Source of the DNA: Conus ventricosus
Taxonomy: Eukaryota; Mollusca; Gastropoda; Neogastropoda; Conidae
Direction: 5' to 3'
DNA length: 46,441 nt
Assembly (NCBI GenBank): GCA_018398815.1
Contig: CM031601.1
Coordinates: 9,394,772-9,441,212 of the forward strand
The translations under genes were made by a program, and so were the position numbers. Shown here piece by piece: positions 20,813-31,345 of this stretch. Within the stretch, counting starts at the first letter, position 1; each line of letters opens with the position of its first letter. A model generated the notes under the pieces. The model was given only the letters and a program-made list of their open reading frames with translations, searched no databases and was not told the origin of the DNA.

Positions 20813-21677
20813 TGTCCAGGACGGGGGAAATCGTGATGGTATTGCTTAAGGCAGTAAGTTGTGTATTATTAGTCAGGCTTAACACACCAAGGTTATCTTT
20901 GCACTCATTACACGCATATGCACACTCATGCGCCCATCAAACATTGCTCCTCTCTGGGATGGGGATGTCACGCATTTCGTCCTCTCTCCTAACACGACTG
21001 AGAACAAGAAATGCAATTTCTATGCTACTTATAATTAATCAGGAACAATCAAATCACACACAATGAAATATCAGAACATAAAAGATCAATACTTCCTAAT
21101 CCCGGGTTATAATAAAAAATGACTTCTTACCGGGCCAGGTTTTCACACACACAACCACGCTTTCACCCCACACCACAGTTCTTGAAAAAAAGTCTCTTAA
21201 ACTCTTCTTCGCAACTGCTTGATGGCGATGCCCTTGTTGACTGGCTCCAGGCTTCAGACTGGTCTTCGTGGTCGTCTCTGGGATCTCGACGTCGAACTCT
21301 TCTTCTTCGTCTTCTTCACCCACCTCTGGGTTAAAAATTCAGTTTGTCTGTCTTCACCCACCTCGGGGCTTCAAACTTAAGTTTCCTTCTCTTCCAGCTT
21401 GTCTTCAACCCTAAGACTTAGCTGTCTCTTCTATCTCCCCAGACCACGTTTTCTCTCGACCCTTTCTCTGTCCTGCTCCCCTCCCTCCTCTCTCTCTCTC
21501 TCTCCTCAGCCTTCTCTCTCTCTCTCTCCTGGTGTTGTTCTCATCTGACCACTTCGGGCCGTGTGCGGTGGGAAGGTCCCTGGTTAATTGGCCCAATTAC
21601 CTATTTGTATCCCACATACAATGTCCCTTGTCTCCAAGCGTCCTAATGCCTTTTGAGAGGTTTCACGCTCCTTGACA
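20813..21677 (-). repeat. 5' LTR of the copy A element
   Basis: On the minus strand it runs from TGTCAAGG at 21,677 to TGGACA at 20,813. The primer-binding site TGGCGAG.. follows three to four bases inside. It has several more single-base insertions than its partner LTR. Confidence 0.92.
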
Positions 21678-21825
21678 CCCCCTTTACAACACACATCAAC
21701 CATCTCCTGTTCAGAGCCCTAAAACCTCCCTCTTTACAACACACATCAACCATCTCCTGTTCAAAGTCTCAACCCCCCTCTTTACAACACACATCAACCA
21801 CTCCTGTTCAGAGTCTCAACCACAT
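21678..21825 (+). repeat. Minisatellite continuation after the retrotransposon (copy A)
   Basis: About three more units of the 47-48-bp repeat, resuming at the exact phase expected if the LTR element split one unit after ctccc. Confidence 0.9.
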
Positions 21826-22649
21826 TATGCCTCTTCGCTGCTGACTTTTCATACACAGTCTCACCGAAGGCGGAGAAGAACCATCCAAAGGACCTCTGCA
21901 GAATGGGGGAAGGAATAGGGATGACTGTTCACCTGATAAATGCAATGGACAGGTAAAATACAAAGACCCTTCGACGGGCGCAAGACGTTTTCGCAGTCCG
22001 ACTCAAGCCCCATCAGCCACTGAATCACCACGAATCCTACGTTAAGCGTCTGAATGGCCACCCAATGAACAGATTTCTAGTGGGGGGGAGTAGGGTGCTT
22101 TAATAGAAGAGACAGGAGGGTTGGAGACGACAGGGATCGGTAGTGTAGGGGAAGAGGAGGGGGGATACGCAAGCAACACAAGCGTCGTTTACAGCCAACC
22201 TAGCCCCGCACCCTTGAGCAGAGTTTGCAGTCACGTTGTTCAACACCATGGAACAGGGGTTCAAGGAAACGTGGTGATCCCAGCATCGTGTGGGAGTCTA
22301 TACACCATCAAGCTGAGTAGAAGAAGTCCAGGGACATCTTTACGGCAGAAGCTCTTCAGAGAAGACACGCCCCTCAGTCAAGCGTTTCGGCCTTGAAGAC
22401 CTTACGCTCAAAGGGGGGGCCGGTGGCATCCAGACTTAAGCCCCGGATGTCCTTCTTTCTGCCATTTTAAAGACTCTTAATACTAGTTTAAAAAAAATAA
22501 AATAAAATAAAAACCGTCTAGCGGCGCCGAGTCAGGTTTGTCCAGGATCTGTTCGAACTTGGTGGGGTCTGTGCTTTCCCGTTGTGTCCTAATTGCTATA
22601 ATTTTAAAATTTATATTATAAATATATAATATATATATATATATATAAA

Positions 22650-22684
<35 letters not shown>

Positions 22685-22941
22685 AGAGTGAGAGAGATTT
22701 TAAACGTTCTTGGGTTCGGTTGTGTGACGATGGTAATTTTTTCTTCAGAGCTCAAGGTTTGCCGGCTCTTGCCGGCAATCGAAGACTGGAGCCCGTCCTG
22801 AAGAAAGTGCCCCCAGTACCATCCTCAGTTCCCTTATTTCAAGTTGTGAACCCACTCATGAATAGAATTGTAATGCATCTCCTCTCTTCTCGGTCTCTTC
22901 TCTTTCTCTCTCCCCTCTTCTCTCTTCTCCCCCCTTTTCTC
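21826..22941. other. Unassigned tail of copy A
   Basis: Shared with 33,691-34,795. It contains an A-rich run (about 22,490-22,512), an AT-rich block (22,600-22,650), GA repeats (22,652-22,697) and CT-rich sequence before the gap. No gene is recognised. A pyrimidine-rich tract ending in cag near 22,748 could mimic a splice acceptor but has no exon support. Confidence 0.5.
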
Positions 22942-23941
22942 NNNNNNNNNNNNNNNNNNNNNNNNNNNNNNNNNNNNNNNNNNNNNNNNNNNNNNNNNNN
23001 NNNNNNNNNNNNNNNNNNNNNNNNNNNNNNNNNNNNNNNNNNNNNNNNNNNNNNNNNNNNNNNNNNNNNNNNNNNNNNNNNNNNNNNNNNNNNNNNNNNN
23101 NNNNNNNNNNNNNNNNNNNNNNNNNNNNNNNNNNNNNNNNNNNNNNNNNNNNNNNNNNNNNNNNNNNNNNNNNNNNNNNNNNNNNNNNNNNNNNNNNNNN
23201 NNNNNNNNNNNNNNNNNNNNNNNNNNNNNNNNNNNNNNNNNNNNNNNNNNNNNNNNNNNNNNNNNNNNNNNNNNNNNNNNNNNNNNNNNNNNNNNNNNNN
23301 NNNNNNNNNNNNNNNNNNNNNNNNNNNNNNNNNNNNNNNNNNNNNNNNNNNNNNNNNNNNNNNNNNNNNNNNNNNNNNNNNNNNNNNNNNNNNNNNNNNN
23401 NNNNNNNNNNNNNNNNNNNNNNNNNNNNNNNNNNNNNNNNNNNNNNNNNNNNNNNNNNNNNNNNNNNNNNNNNNNNNNNNNNNNNNNNNNNNNNNNNNNN
23501 NNNNNNNNNNNNNNNNNNNNNNNNNNNNNNNNNNNNNNNNNNNNNNNNNNNNNNNNNNNNNNNNNNNNNNNNNNNNNNNNNNNNNNNNNNNNNNNNNNNN
23601 NNNNNNNNNNNNNNNNNNNNNNNNNNNNNNNNNNNNNNNNNNNNNNNNNNNNNNNNNNNNNNNNNNNNNNNNNNNNNNNNNNNNNNNNNNNNNNNNNNNN
23701 NNNNNNNNNNNNNNNNNNNNNNNNNNNNNNNNNNNNNNNNNNNNNNNNNNNNNNNNNNNNNNNNNNNNNNNNNNNNNNNNNNNNNNNNNNNNNNNNNNNN
23801 NNNNNNNNNNNNNNNNNNNNNNNNNNNNNNNNNNNNNNNNNNNNNNNNNNNNNNNNNNNNNNNNNNNNNNNNNNNNNNNNNNNNNNNNNNNNNNNNNNNN
23901 NNNNNNNNNNNNNNNNNNNNNNNNNNNNNNNNNNNNNNNNN
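22942..23941. other. Assembly gap of exactly 1000 N
   Basis: The round length suggests a placeholder of unknown true size. The flanks are the end of copy A and the start of copy B. Any open frame drawn through it is meaningless. Confidence 0.99.
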
Positions 23942-24157
23942 GTAAGAAAGGAATCAACTGACACCAGTGAAACTAAGTACAGCATGCATTCTGGTAGTTG
24001 CCCCACGTCTATCTCCTGACATATTTGACAACTCATCAAGTGGGCCCATCATCTGTACTCGTGCGAAGCCAAATATTGTCCAATACCCGGATTTTTATGC
24101 CCTAGCATTTTGATATCCTGCTGTTTCCAATTTTCTCTCTCTCCATGACATCCTTGA

Positions 24158-24158
<1 letters not shown>

Positions 24159-24211
<53 letters not shown>

Positions 24212-24268
24212 TGTGTGTGTGTGTGTAAATGCTGAGTGTAGGCCTATGTGTATGTGTGCGCGTCCATG

Positions 24269-24333
<65 letters not shown>

Positions 24334-24378
24334 GAGTGAGTGAGTGAGTTGTGATGAGTGAGTGTTGAGTGTGTGTGT

Positions 24379-24431
<53 letters not shown>
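24159..24431. repeat. TG / CA / GAGT / TG microsatellites (copy B)
   Basis: Counterpart of 12,261-12,530 with different tract lengths: TG about 24,159-24,226, CA about 24,270-24,330, GAGT near 24,333-24,365, TG to 24,431. Confidence 0.9.
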
Positions 24432-24433
<2 letters not shown>

Positions 24434-24439
24434 ACCGCT

Positions 24440-24696
24440 TGCGCACATGTACAGACGCACTCATCCTGCCCCCCCCCCCCCCCCTCTACTCTGTCTACTC
24501 CTCATCCTCACCCCTTATCCCAGCGCCTCTCACGTTCACCTTGATCAGTCCCGGACCAGACAATTGGCAAGTCTGGACGAAAGTGATAGGCTGGGTCTTG
24601 AGTGTCTGCCTGCTGGGGTCAACAGGGAAAAGGGGGAGAGATGGGGCATAGATTGGTCAGGGCAAGGAAAAGTGGACAGTGGAAGGTGCGACAGGA

Positions 24697-24727
<31 letters not shown>

Positions 24728-24778
24728 AGAGAGAGAGAGAGAGAGAGAGAGGGGAGAGATAGAGAGAGAGAGAGAAAA

Positions 24779-24817
<39 letters not shown>

Positions 24818-24835
24818 GTGTGTAGTGTCTGAGAG
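24440..24835 (+). repeat. Dispersed unit 2 with GA and CAGA tracts (copy B)
   Basis: Counterpart of 12,531-12,904. The core is nearly unchanged; the poly-C, GA and CAGA tracts differ in length. Confidence 0.8.
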
Positions 24836-25193
24836 CATGAATGTGCGAGTGTGGTGTGTGGCCCGTGTGTGTTTCTGTGTGTAATATCAGTGTGAAATGG
24901 GTAGGGTGGTGGGGGGAGAAGGCGGGAAGGGGAGGGGAACAGGATTAAGAAGGGCTATGAAATAAGGCGAAATATTACCGAAAAAAAAAATCATCCTACC
25001 AACAAATAAAAGGCGATGCACAAACAAGGCTGTTTCAGAGTTTTCGTAAGAGATGATTAAAAAAACACAAAACACACACCATTTTTTTCCCCCTCTGCAA
25101 TGTGCGGGCAGGGAATTTTTAAAGAAATATTTTTGAATCATCAAATCAGTATCATATACCAGTATGACTGCTGGCACAAGATGAATTACTACT

Positions 25194-25199
25194 TTATTA

Positions 25200-25230
<31 letters not shown>

Positions 25231-25660
25231 GGGTATTTATATAGCACCTATCCTCGGTCACAGACCGAGCTCTAAGCGCTTTACAATAACACACTACCTC
25301 ACTCACTCAACGGGCTGCCTACCCAGGTAGAGCCGGCCGAAGAGCAGCCTACTGGCGCTCATTCAGTCGTTTCCCGTGCCATTCAAATATCAGTCAGTCA
25401 TTTTCATTTATCTCATTTATTCCTCCAGTTTCTCACATAGGATGCATGGATGTTTATATGTGTCCTCCTCTTCCACCGGTACATGATGGCACACGACAAC
25501 AGTAAGTGACAATTTTTTTGGCTTGGTAAGAAATCCCAGGCGGCTATCTTCAATCTACATCAATTTTGCCAGGGCAGCGGGGACCCCCCCCCCCCCCCCC
25601 TGCTCTTTTCGATTTTCAACTGCCGTGGTTCTTTAACGTGTGCAGGGGCCAGGAAAGCAC
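25194..25660 (-). repeat. SINE-like repeat with (AAT)n tail (copy B)
   Basis: Counterpart of 13,282-13,770 with the same ctcggtc..gaccgag hairpin and taagcgctttaca word. The ATT tract is shorter. Confidence 0.5.
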
Positions 25661-25758
25661 ACCAATCGCAAGTAAGCTTACAGAATTCGGCAAAGCAGAT
25701 ATTTCATCGTAGTTATCATTACATATGAATAAAATAGACAGAAACGAAACACACACAC

Positions 25759-25799
<41 letters not shown>

Positions 25800-25889
25800 C
25801 TTCCTATATCCACTCCCACTCCTACACCTACACACCTACACCTCTACCTGCTCCTCACCCCCCTAATCTCCGAGTCGTTCACGTTCTCT

Positions 25890-26228
25890 GAAGGTCTGCC
25901 TGTCCTGATGGCTCCTATCCTAGGTCCCAACAATGGGCAGGGCTGGACGAAAGCGATAGGCTGGCTCTTGAGGTCTGTCTGTCCTGATGGCTCCTATCCT
26001 AGGTCCCAACATATGGGCAAAGGGCTGGACGAAAGCGATAGGCTGGCTCTGGAGTGTCTGTCTGTCCTGATGGCTCCTATCCTGGTCCCAACAATGGTAG
26101 GGCTGGACGAAAGCGATAGGCTGGCTCTGGAGTGTCTGTCTGTCCTGATGGCTCCTATCCTGGGTCCCAACAATGGGTAGGGCTGGACGAAAGCGATAAG
26201 CTGGCTCTGGAGTGTCTGTCTGCGAGGG
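25890..26228 (+). repeat. ~80-bp tandem repeat, four units (copy B)
   Basis: The marker cctgatggctcctatcct recurs at about 25,903, 25,983, 26,066 and 26,145. Unit-to-unit indels differ from copy A, but the number and order of variants match. Confidence 0.9.
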
Positions 26229-26329
26229 TCAACAGGAAACAGAGAGGAGAGACGGCACACAGTTTAGTTTGGGCGGGGGGCGGGGGGAGGGGGGGAGGAG
26301 GGGATGGAGGGGAATAGACAGCGGATTGA

Positions 26330-26351
26330 AGAGGAGAGAGAGAGAGAGAAA

Positions 26352-26382
<31 letters not shown>

Positions 26383-26485
26383 AGAGAAAGAAAGAGAGAG
26401 AGAGAGAAAGAGAGCTCAGAACACCAGATAACCGTTATTCGATCAAGGATTGAAATTTTAGGCAGAGCCTATTCTTCCAGTCTGT

Positions 26486-26566
<81 letters not shown>

Positions 26567-26704
26567 AGAAACAGACAGACAGTCAGACAGAGCAGTCAGA
26601 CAGACAGTCAGACATACAGACAGACAGACAGACAGACAAGGAGAGGCATGGTGTCGGAGAGACAGCATATGTAAATGTGTGTATGTGTCTGTCTGTGTGC
26701 CTGA

Positions 26705-26752
<48 letters not shown>

Positions 26753-26754
26753 AG

Positions 26755-26803
<49 letters not shown>

Positions 26804-27016
26804 CAGATAGACAGATGGGCAGACAGAGACAGAGAGAGAGATAAAGTGTAGAAGTGTGTGCGGGTGGTGGTGGGGGGGGGTGGGGGGGGGGGGGGAGGGG
26901 AGAAAGGTAGAGGAGGGAATACAAATAAGAGTACGAACATGTGTACCAGTAGAAGAACTTATTCAGTGAAAGTAAAAGAAGAAAAATAGAGAAGGAGAAA
27001 GGCAGACACATGAAAA

Positions 27017-27087
<71 letters not shown>

Positions 27088-27124
27088 TGAAAGAGAGAGA
27101 GAGAGAGCGAGAGAGAGAGCGAGC

Positions 27125-27166
<42 letters not shown>

Positions 27167-27174
27167 AGAGACTG
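26330..27174. repeat. Long GA purine tracts with CAGA and poly-G (copy B)
   Basis: Counterpart of 14,434-15,281, with the same unique islands between GA tracts and different tract lengths. Confidence 0.9.
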
Positions 27175-28009
27175 AGATCAGGTAGTGAGGTCCCATTATG
27201 CCCTTATAGGTCATGTATATGACACAAAAGGCATTGCATATCGTGGTTTAATAAAGCACTTAACGTTGGGCCGGGCGCCGGCTTATTGGCACTTGACACA
27301 CTTGATTGGGCAATGAAAAACTGCCGGCACACAAGCTAGAAAAGCATTCTGATCTGTCTCTCTGTTTCTTTGTCAGTAGCTTTATGATTGGGTGCTCTCT
27401 CTCCGTTTGATCTTATATATATATTTTTTTTCTTTTGAAATGGATGTAGCCACGCCTGTGTAAAAATGTGAATGACTGTTCATGTAGTAAAACAGTTTTT
27501 GGTGTTTCTCTGTCTTCAGGTTTGCTTGCCAGAGCTCGTTTGTGCGAAGGCGCGAATGTGAGTGTTGTTGGCTGGTTGGTTGGAATTCAGTTTAATGTTC
27601 CGCTACACTCACGCGAATTTAAAACAGTGTAACGAAACCCTTTCACAGTACAGATTGTATCATTGTCATAAAAAAAAAACACCTAGAAAGATTATGATGT
27701 GATAAACCATTCATGTGTGTCTGACAACAAGTAAATAAATAACGCATAGACAGAGACGTTCTCGTACGTCTTTTCCATAGTGAAGGCTTGCAAACATTTG
27801 CAAGATGGTACTTGCAAAGTTTTGTGTGTGACACAGCCAGTGCTATAAAGCAGGTGGGTAGTATATTTTGGTGACAGGGTATATGATCTTATGGGCGAGT
27901 GCAGGAGGCGGTTTGTGTCATTCTGATGTTGTCAAAGTGGGGTGAGAACACAGTGCTTTGACACTGACGTGAGAATCCTAGGGTACAGGAACAGGCGTGC
28001 GCGCTTTCG

Positions 28010-28012
<3 letters not shown>
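27175..28012. other. Unassigned sequence (copy B of 15,282-16,109)
   Basis: No gene is recognised. It is useful for judging the duplication, because it is complex sequence in which copies A and B differ almost only by small indels. Confidence 0.5.
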
Positions 28013-28074
<62 letters not shown>

Positions 28075-28142
28075 CGCACACTCAAACGCACGCATGCACA
28101 GAGAAATTCTTTTCACATACCGATTGACAACAAAATCAGTGG

Positions 28143-28226
28143 ATGAATACCCAGTCTATCTTTGTCATTGTGCAGCGTGGTGTCCCACAAGGTCCGATGC
28201 TCGGTCCCTGCCTCTTTACAACACGC
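28143..28226 (+). pseudogene. LINE reverse-transcriptase fragment feeding into a minisatellite
   Basis: The frame from 28,143 reads ..VIVQRGVPQGPMLGPCLF then TTRIN. RGVPQGxxLGPxLF is a conserved reverse-transcriptase block of Jockey/CR1/I-like LINEs and is normally followed by a hydrophobic xxIN(D) segment just before the catalytic aspartates. Here LFTTRIN passes directly into the 48-bp array, whose units in this phase read LFTTHIN. Only about 28 residues survive, so it is a relic. A CA tract (28,013-28,072) lies upstream. Confidence 0.8.
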
Positions 28227-29103
28227 ATCAACATCTCTTGTTCAGAGTCTCAACCTCCCTCTTTACAACACACATCAACCATCTCTTGTTCAGAGTGTCA
28301 ACCTCCCTCTTTACAACACACATCAACCATCTCCTGTTTCAGAGTGTCAACCTCCCTCTTTACAACACACATCAACATCTCCTGTTCAGAGTCTCAACCT
28401 CCCTCTTTACAACACACATCAACCATCTCCTGTTCAGAGTGTCAACCTCCATCTTTACAACACACATCAACATCTCCTGTTCAGAGTGTCAACCTCCTCT
28501 TTACAACACACATCAACATCTCCTGTTCAGAGTGTCAACCTCCCTCTTTACAACACACATCAACCATCTCCTGTTCAGAGTGTCAACCTTCCTCTTTACA
28601 ACACACATCAACATCTCCTGTTCAGAGTGTCAACCTCCCTCTTTACAACACACATCAACATCTCCTGTTCAGAGTCTCAACCTCCCTCTTTGCAACAACA
28701 CCTCCCTTCTTTACAACACACATCAACCATCTCCTGTTCAGAGTGTCAACCTCCCTCTTTACAACACACATCAACATCTCCTGTTCAGAGTGTCAACCTC
28801 CCTCTTTACAACACACATCAACATCTGTTCAGAGTCTCAACCTCCCTCTTTACAACACACATCAACCATCTCCTGTTCAGAGTCTCAACCTCCCTCTTTA
28901 CAACAACACCTCCCTCTTTACAACACACATCAACCATCTGCTGTTCAGAGTCTCAACCTCCCTCTTTACAACACACATCAACCATCTCCTGTTCAGAGTC
29001 TCAACCTCCCTCTTTACAACACACATCACCACTGCTGTTCAGAGTCTCAACCTCCCTCTTTACAACACACATCAACCATCTCCTGTTCAGAGTCTCAACT
29101 CCC
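28212..29103 (+). repeat. 47-48-bp minisatellite, about 18 units (copy B)
   Basis: Same unit and same order of variant units as 16,308-17,204, including the two compressed units with ctttgcaacaacacc and ctttacaacaacacc. It ends in ctccc at the retrotransposon boundary. Confidence 0.95.
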
Positions 29104-29962
29104 TGTCCAGACGGGGGAAATCGTGATGGTATTGCTTAAGTGCACTAAGTTGATGTATTATTAGTCAGGCTTAACACACCAAGGTTATCTTTGCACTCAT
29201 ACACGCATATGCACACTCATGCGCCCATCAAACATTCGCCTCTCTCTGGGAATGGGATGTCACGCATTCGTCTCTCTCCTAACACGACTGAGAACAAGAA
29301 ATGCAATTTCTATGCTACTTATAATTAATCATGAACAATCAAATCACACACAATGAAATATCAGAACATAAAAGATCAATACTTCCTAATCCCGGTTATA
29401 ATAAAAATGACTTCTTACCTGGCCAGGTTTTCACACACACAACCACGCTTTCACACCACACCACAGTTCTTGAAAAAAGTCTCTTCACGTCTTCTTCAGC
29501 ACTGCTTGATGGTGATGCCCTTGGTTGACTGGCTCCAGGCTTCAGGACTGGTCTTCGTGGTCGTCTCTGGATCTCGACGTCGAACTCTTCTTCTTCGTCT
29601 TCTTCACCCACCTCTGGGTTCAAATTCAGTTTGTCTGTCTTCACCCACCTCTGGGCTTCAAACTTAGTTTCCTTCTCTTCCAGCTTGTCTTCAACCCTAA
29701 GACTTAGCTGTCTCTTCTATCTCCCAGACCACGTTTCTCTCCGACCCTTTCTCTGTCCTGCTCACTCCTCTCCTCTCTCTCTCTCTCTCCTCAGCCTTCT
29801 CTCTCTCTCTCTCCTGGTGTTGTTCTCATCTGACCACTTCGGCCGTGTGCGGTGGGTAAGGTACCCTGGTTAATTGGTCAATTACCTATTTGTATACCAC
29901 ATACAATGTCCCTTTGTCTCCAAGCGTCTAATGCCTTTTGAGAGGTTTCACGCTCCTTGACA
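29104..29962 (-). repeat. 3' LTR (859 bp)
   Basis: Nearly identical to 32,695-33,553. It contains a CT tract and two imperfect copies of a cttcacccacctctggg segment. An acidic open frame here (29,644-29,396 minus) lies in LTR sequence and is not a gene. Confidence 0.95.
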
Positions 29963-29980
29963 AATTCCCCCCACTCGAAG
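29963..29980 (-). other. Polypurine tract of the LTR element
   Basis: On the minus strand the sequence gagtggggggaatt abuts the TGTCAAGG start of the 3' LTR. That is the position and composition expected for the plus-strand DNA primer. Confidence 0.8.
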
Positions 29981-30399
29981 ACAATGCCCTGCATGGCTAA
30001 ACTTAACATTCAAGGAGATGAAACTCATAATTTTCCCATTTAAAACCAGTGCTAATATCGCCTCTCATAAGCCTACTTACACCAGAGAACGCACGCAAGA
30101 TTTGTCTTGCAACAAAAATTATAGAGAAAAATCAATACATACACATCAAAGCAAATATCACATAAATCAGAAATCTCCACCAGACTCAAAGTCGTTGGCC
30201 ATATAAACCATTATGTTTCTACGGAAATTCTCTCCCCTTCTCTTCATACACGTGGCCGCAACCAGCCACGTCACGCATACGCGACACTGCAAAAGACAGG
30301 CACCCACTACCTGACTTCTCGACCGACCATTTTATTTTGGCCTACGGTCCCGTCACTCTTTCTTCACTCTCTAACCTACGTGTGTCGTACCGCGCGACA

Positions 30400-30720
30400 T
30401 GTGTTGCAATGCGCACAGAAACGCCTGATATCACCAAGGATACCGGCCAGTAGTATTCTCGCGTCACTGCCTTTTGTGAGGCCTTCTTGCCGAGATGGCC
30501 CGAGGCTGACGTCACATGTTCCTCGGACATCACCGCCTTTCTGCGTTGCCTAGGAACGACAACCTGCTTCTTCGTTTTTCCCGAACGCGAATGAGTAAAG
30601 GTTCGGTACAATATGCCGTTGTCTAACTCGAACCCGATTGTACCCTCTTTAAATTTAACATTTTCTTCTGCCCTCTGTGAGCAAAACCAATCAGTTTTCT
30701 GAGCGAGTAATCGCCCTTTT
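30400..30720 (-). pseudogene. Integrase N-terminal HHCC zinc-binding domain
   Basis: Integrase inserts the cDNA; its N-terminal HHCC domain binds zinc and aids assembly. The frame ending at 30,342 reads QVVVPRQRRK, then EHVTSASGHLG (the two His), then TREYYWP. A one-base shift near 30,455 moves the rest to another frame reading GILGDIRRFCAHCNTCRA, which supplies the Cys pair. Together they form H-x6-H...C-x2-C with the usual YWPGI block. Sequence beyond it to the polypurine tract (about 420 bases) has no DDE core. Upstream it follows the protease with only a short linker. The copy A version (18,796-18,473) breaks in the same area. Confidence 0.8.
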
Positions 30721-30749
30721 GTTCTGCCCGTAAGTGAGTGGGGTTGGTC

Positions 30750-31166
30750 TCACCGGTCACGCTCCATTGCGTTCTGAAGTGTGTGACCGCTCGGGGCCTT
30801 TCTCTCCCGTGACTGTCTTTTTCCTGATTCAACTGTGAAGTCAGGGTTTGGGTTTTCGTATCCACGTGCTCCTGAAATGTTCCCAATTACCAGATCATAC
30901 GGTGGCTTTGGAACAGCCAAAGCCTGTACACTTCCACTATAAAATGGTGTAGCAATAAACACCTGGGCCGTTTTGAATTCTGCTACTGTTCCATCTATTT
31001 GTCTACACCTCTGTGTTTTACCTGTGAATTGTCCCTTCTCAACCAGGGACTCCTTCACCATGACACCAGTGCACCCAGAGTCTCTAATGACATTAACCAC
31101 ATTGTCACCTACTCTGCCTTTGTGCACAATCCATGTTATCGCCTGAATCTGTGAACACACACGCAC
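30750..31166 (-). CDS. Retropepsin-like aspartic protease
   Basis: Retropepsins cleave the Gag-Pol polyprotein. The active-site signature is RDSGCTG (Asp at about residue 29 of this frame). The second structural motif is YDLVIGNISGAR at about residues 90-101, resembling the PYDL(I/V)IGN ending of gypsy proteases. The frame differs by one step from the CCHC frame before it and runs on into a linker toward the integrase domain. The listed start is merely the first Met; translation is expected by read-through or frameshift from gag. Whether the shifts are real or sequencing errors is unresolved. Confidence 0.82.
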   Translation of the reverse strand: MRVCSQIQAITWIVHKGRVGDNVVNVIRDSGCTGVMVKESLVEKGQFTGKTQRCRQIDGTVAEFKTAQVFIATPFYSGSVQALAVPKPPYDLVIGNISGARGYENPNPDFTVESGKRQSRERKAPSGHTLQNAMERDR

Positions 31167-31345
31167 AATCCAGACAAAATAACACTGTCATCTTGTTCAT
31201 CTTTTTCTACCTGCCTCTCTCTTGGCCTGATCCTCATTGCTGCTGCCTTCTGTGACTTAAATATACAATCCCTAGCCAAGTGCCCTGTCTTATTGCACAG
31301 AAAACAGGTACGCTCATTCCTAGCCACGTGGCTATTGGTTTTCAC
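31136..31345 (-). CDS. Gag nucleocapsid CCHC zinc knuckle
   Basis: The frame contains ERTCFLCNKTGHLARDC, a C-x2-C-x4-H-x4-C knuckle that binds retroelement RNA. It lies directly after the capsid frame, which ends at 31,342 by a one-base shift. In copy A a G insertion near 19,455 changes the frame at this same point. The knuckle is therefore probably the natural C-terminal part of Gag rather than a separate gene. Confidence 0.85.
   Translation of the reverse strand: MKTNSHVARNERTCFLCNKTGHLARDCIFKSQKAAAMRIRPRERQVEKDEQDDSVILSGLCVCVHRFRR

Larger units (their letters stand above)
17205..21677 (-). mobile_element. LTR retrotransposon, Ty3/gypsy Gmr1-like (copy A)
   Basis: This is the same element and insertion site as 29,104-33,553. 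The left flank is ctccc (17,200-17,204); the right flank reads ccccc, one base off the expected duplication. LTRs lie at 17,205-18,062 and 20,813-21,677. The internal part carries gag, protease and integrase zinc-domain remains in the same order, with many more indels than copy B. Confidence 0.92.
12022..22941 (+). repeat. Copy A of an ~10.9 kb direct duplication
   Basis: Copy A starts at gtaagaaagga and runs to the edge of the N gap. The same sequence restarts at the far edge of the gap (23,942) with the same order of microsatellites, SINE-like repeat, 80-bp and 48-bp arrays, LTR retrotransposon and 3' tail. Differences seen are mainly homopolymer, microsatellite-length and one-base indels. 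Copy A is poorer in the gag region (about 19,100-20,450); copy B is poorer at its 3' tail. This uneven quality suggests two assemblies of one locus. Confidence 0.9.

Noticed and set aside
22700..22800. Possible splice acceptor and exon near ttcttcag|agctcaagg
   Set aside because: There is a single weak signal, no coding continuation that matches a family, and the copy B version is disrupted.
22720..23961. Frames of about 370-413 residues on both strands
   Set aside because: They run through 1000 N and have no real sequence content.
29396..29644. Acidic 82-residue minus-strand protein (EEDEEEEFD)
   Set aside because: It lies inside an LTR and recurs, frameshifted, in the other LTR copies; no start context or domain.
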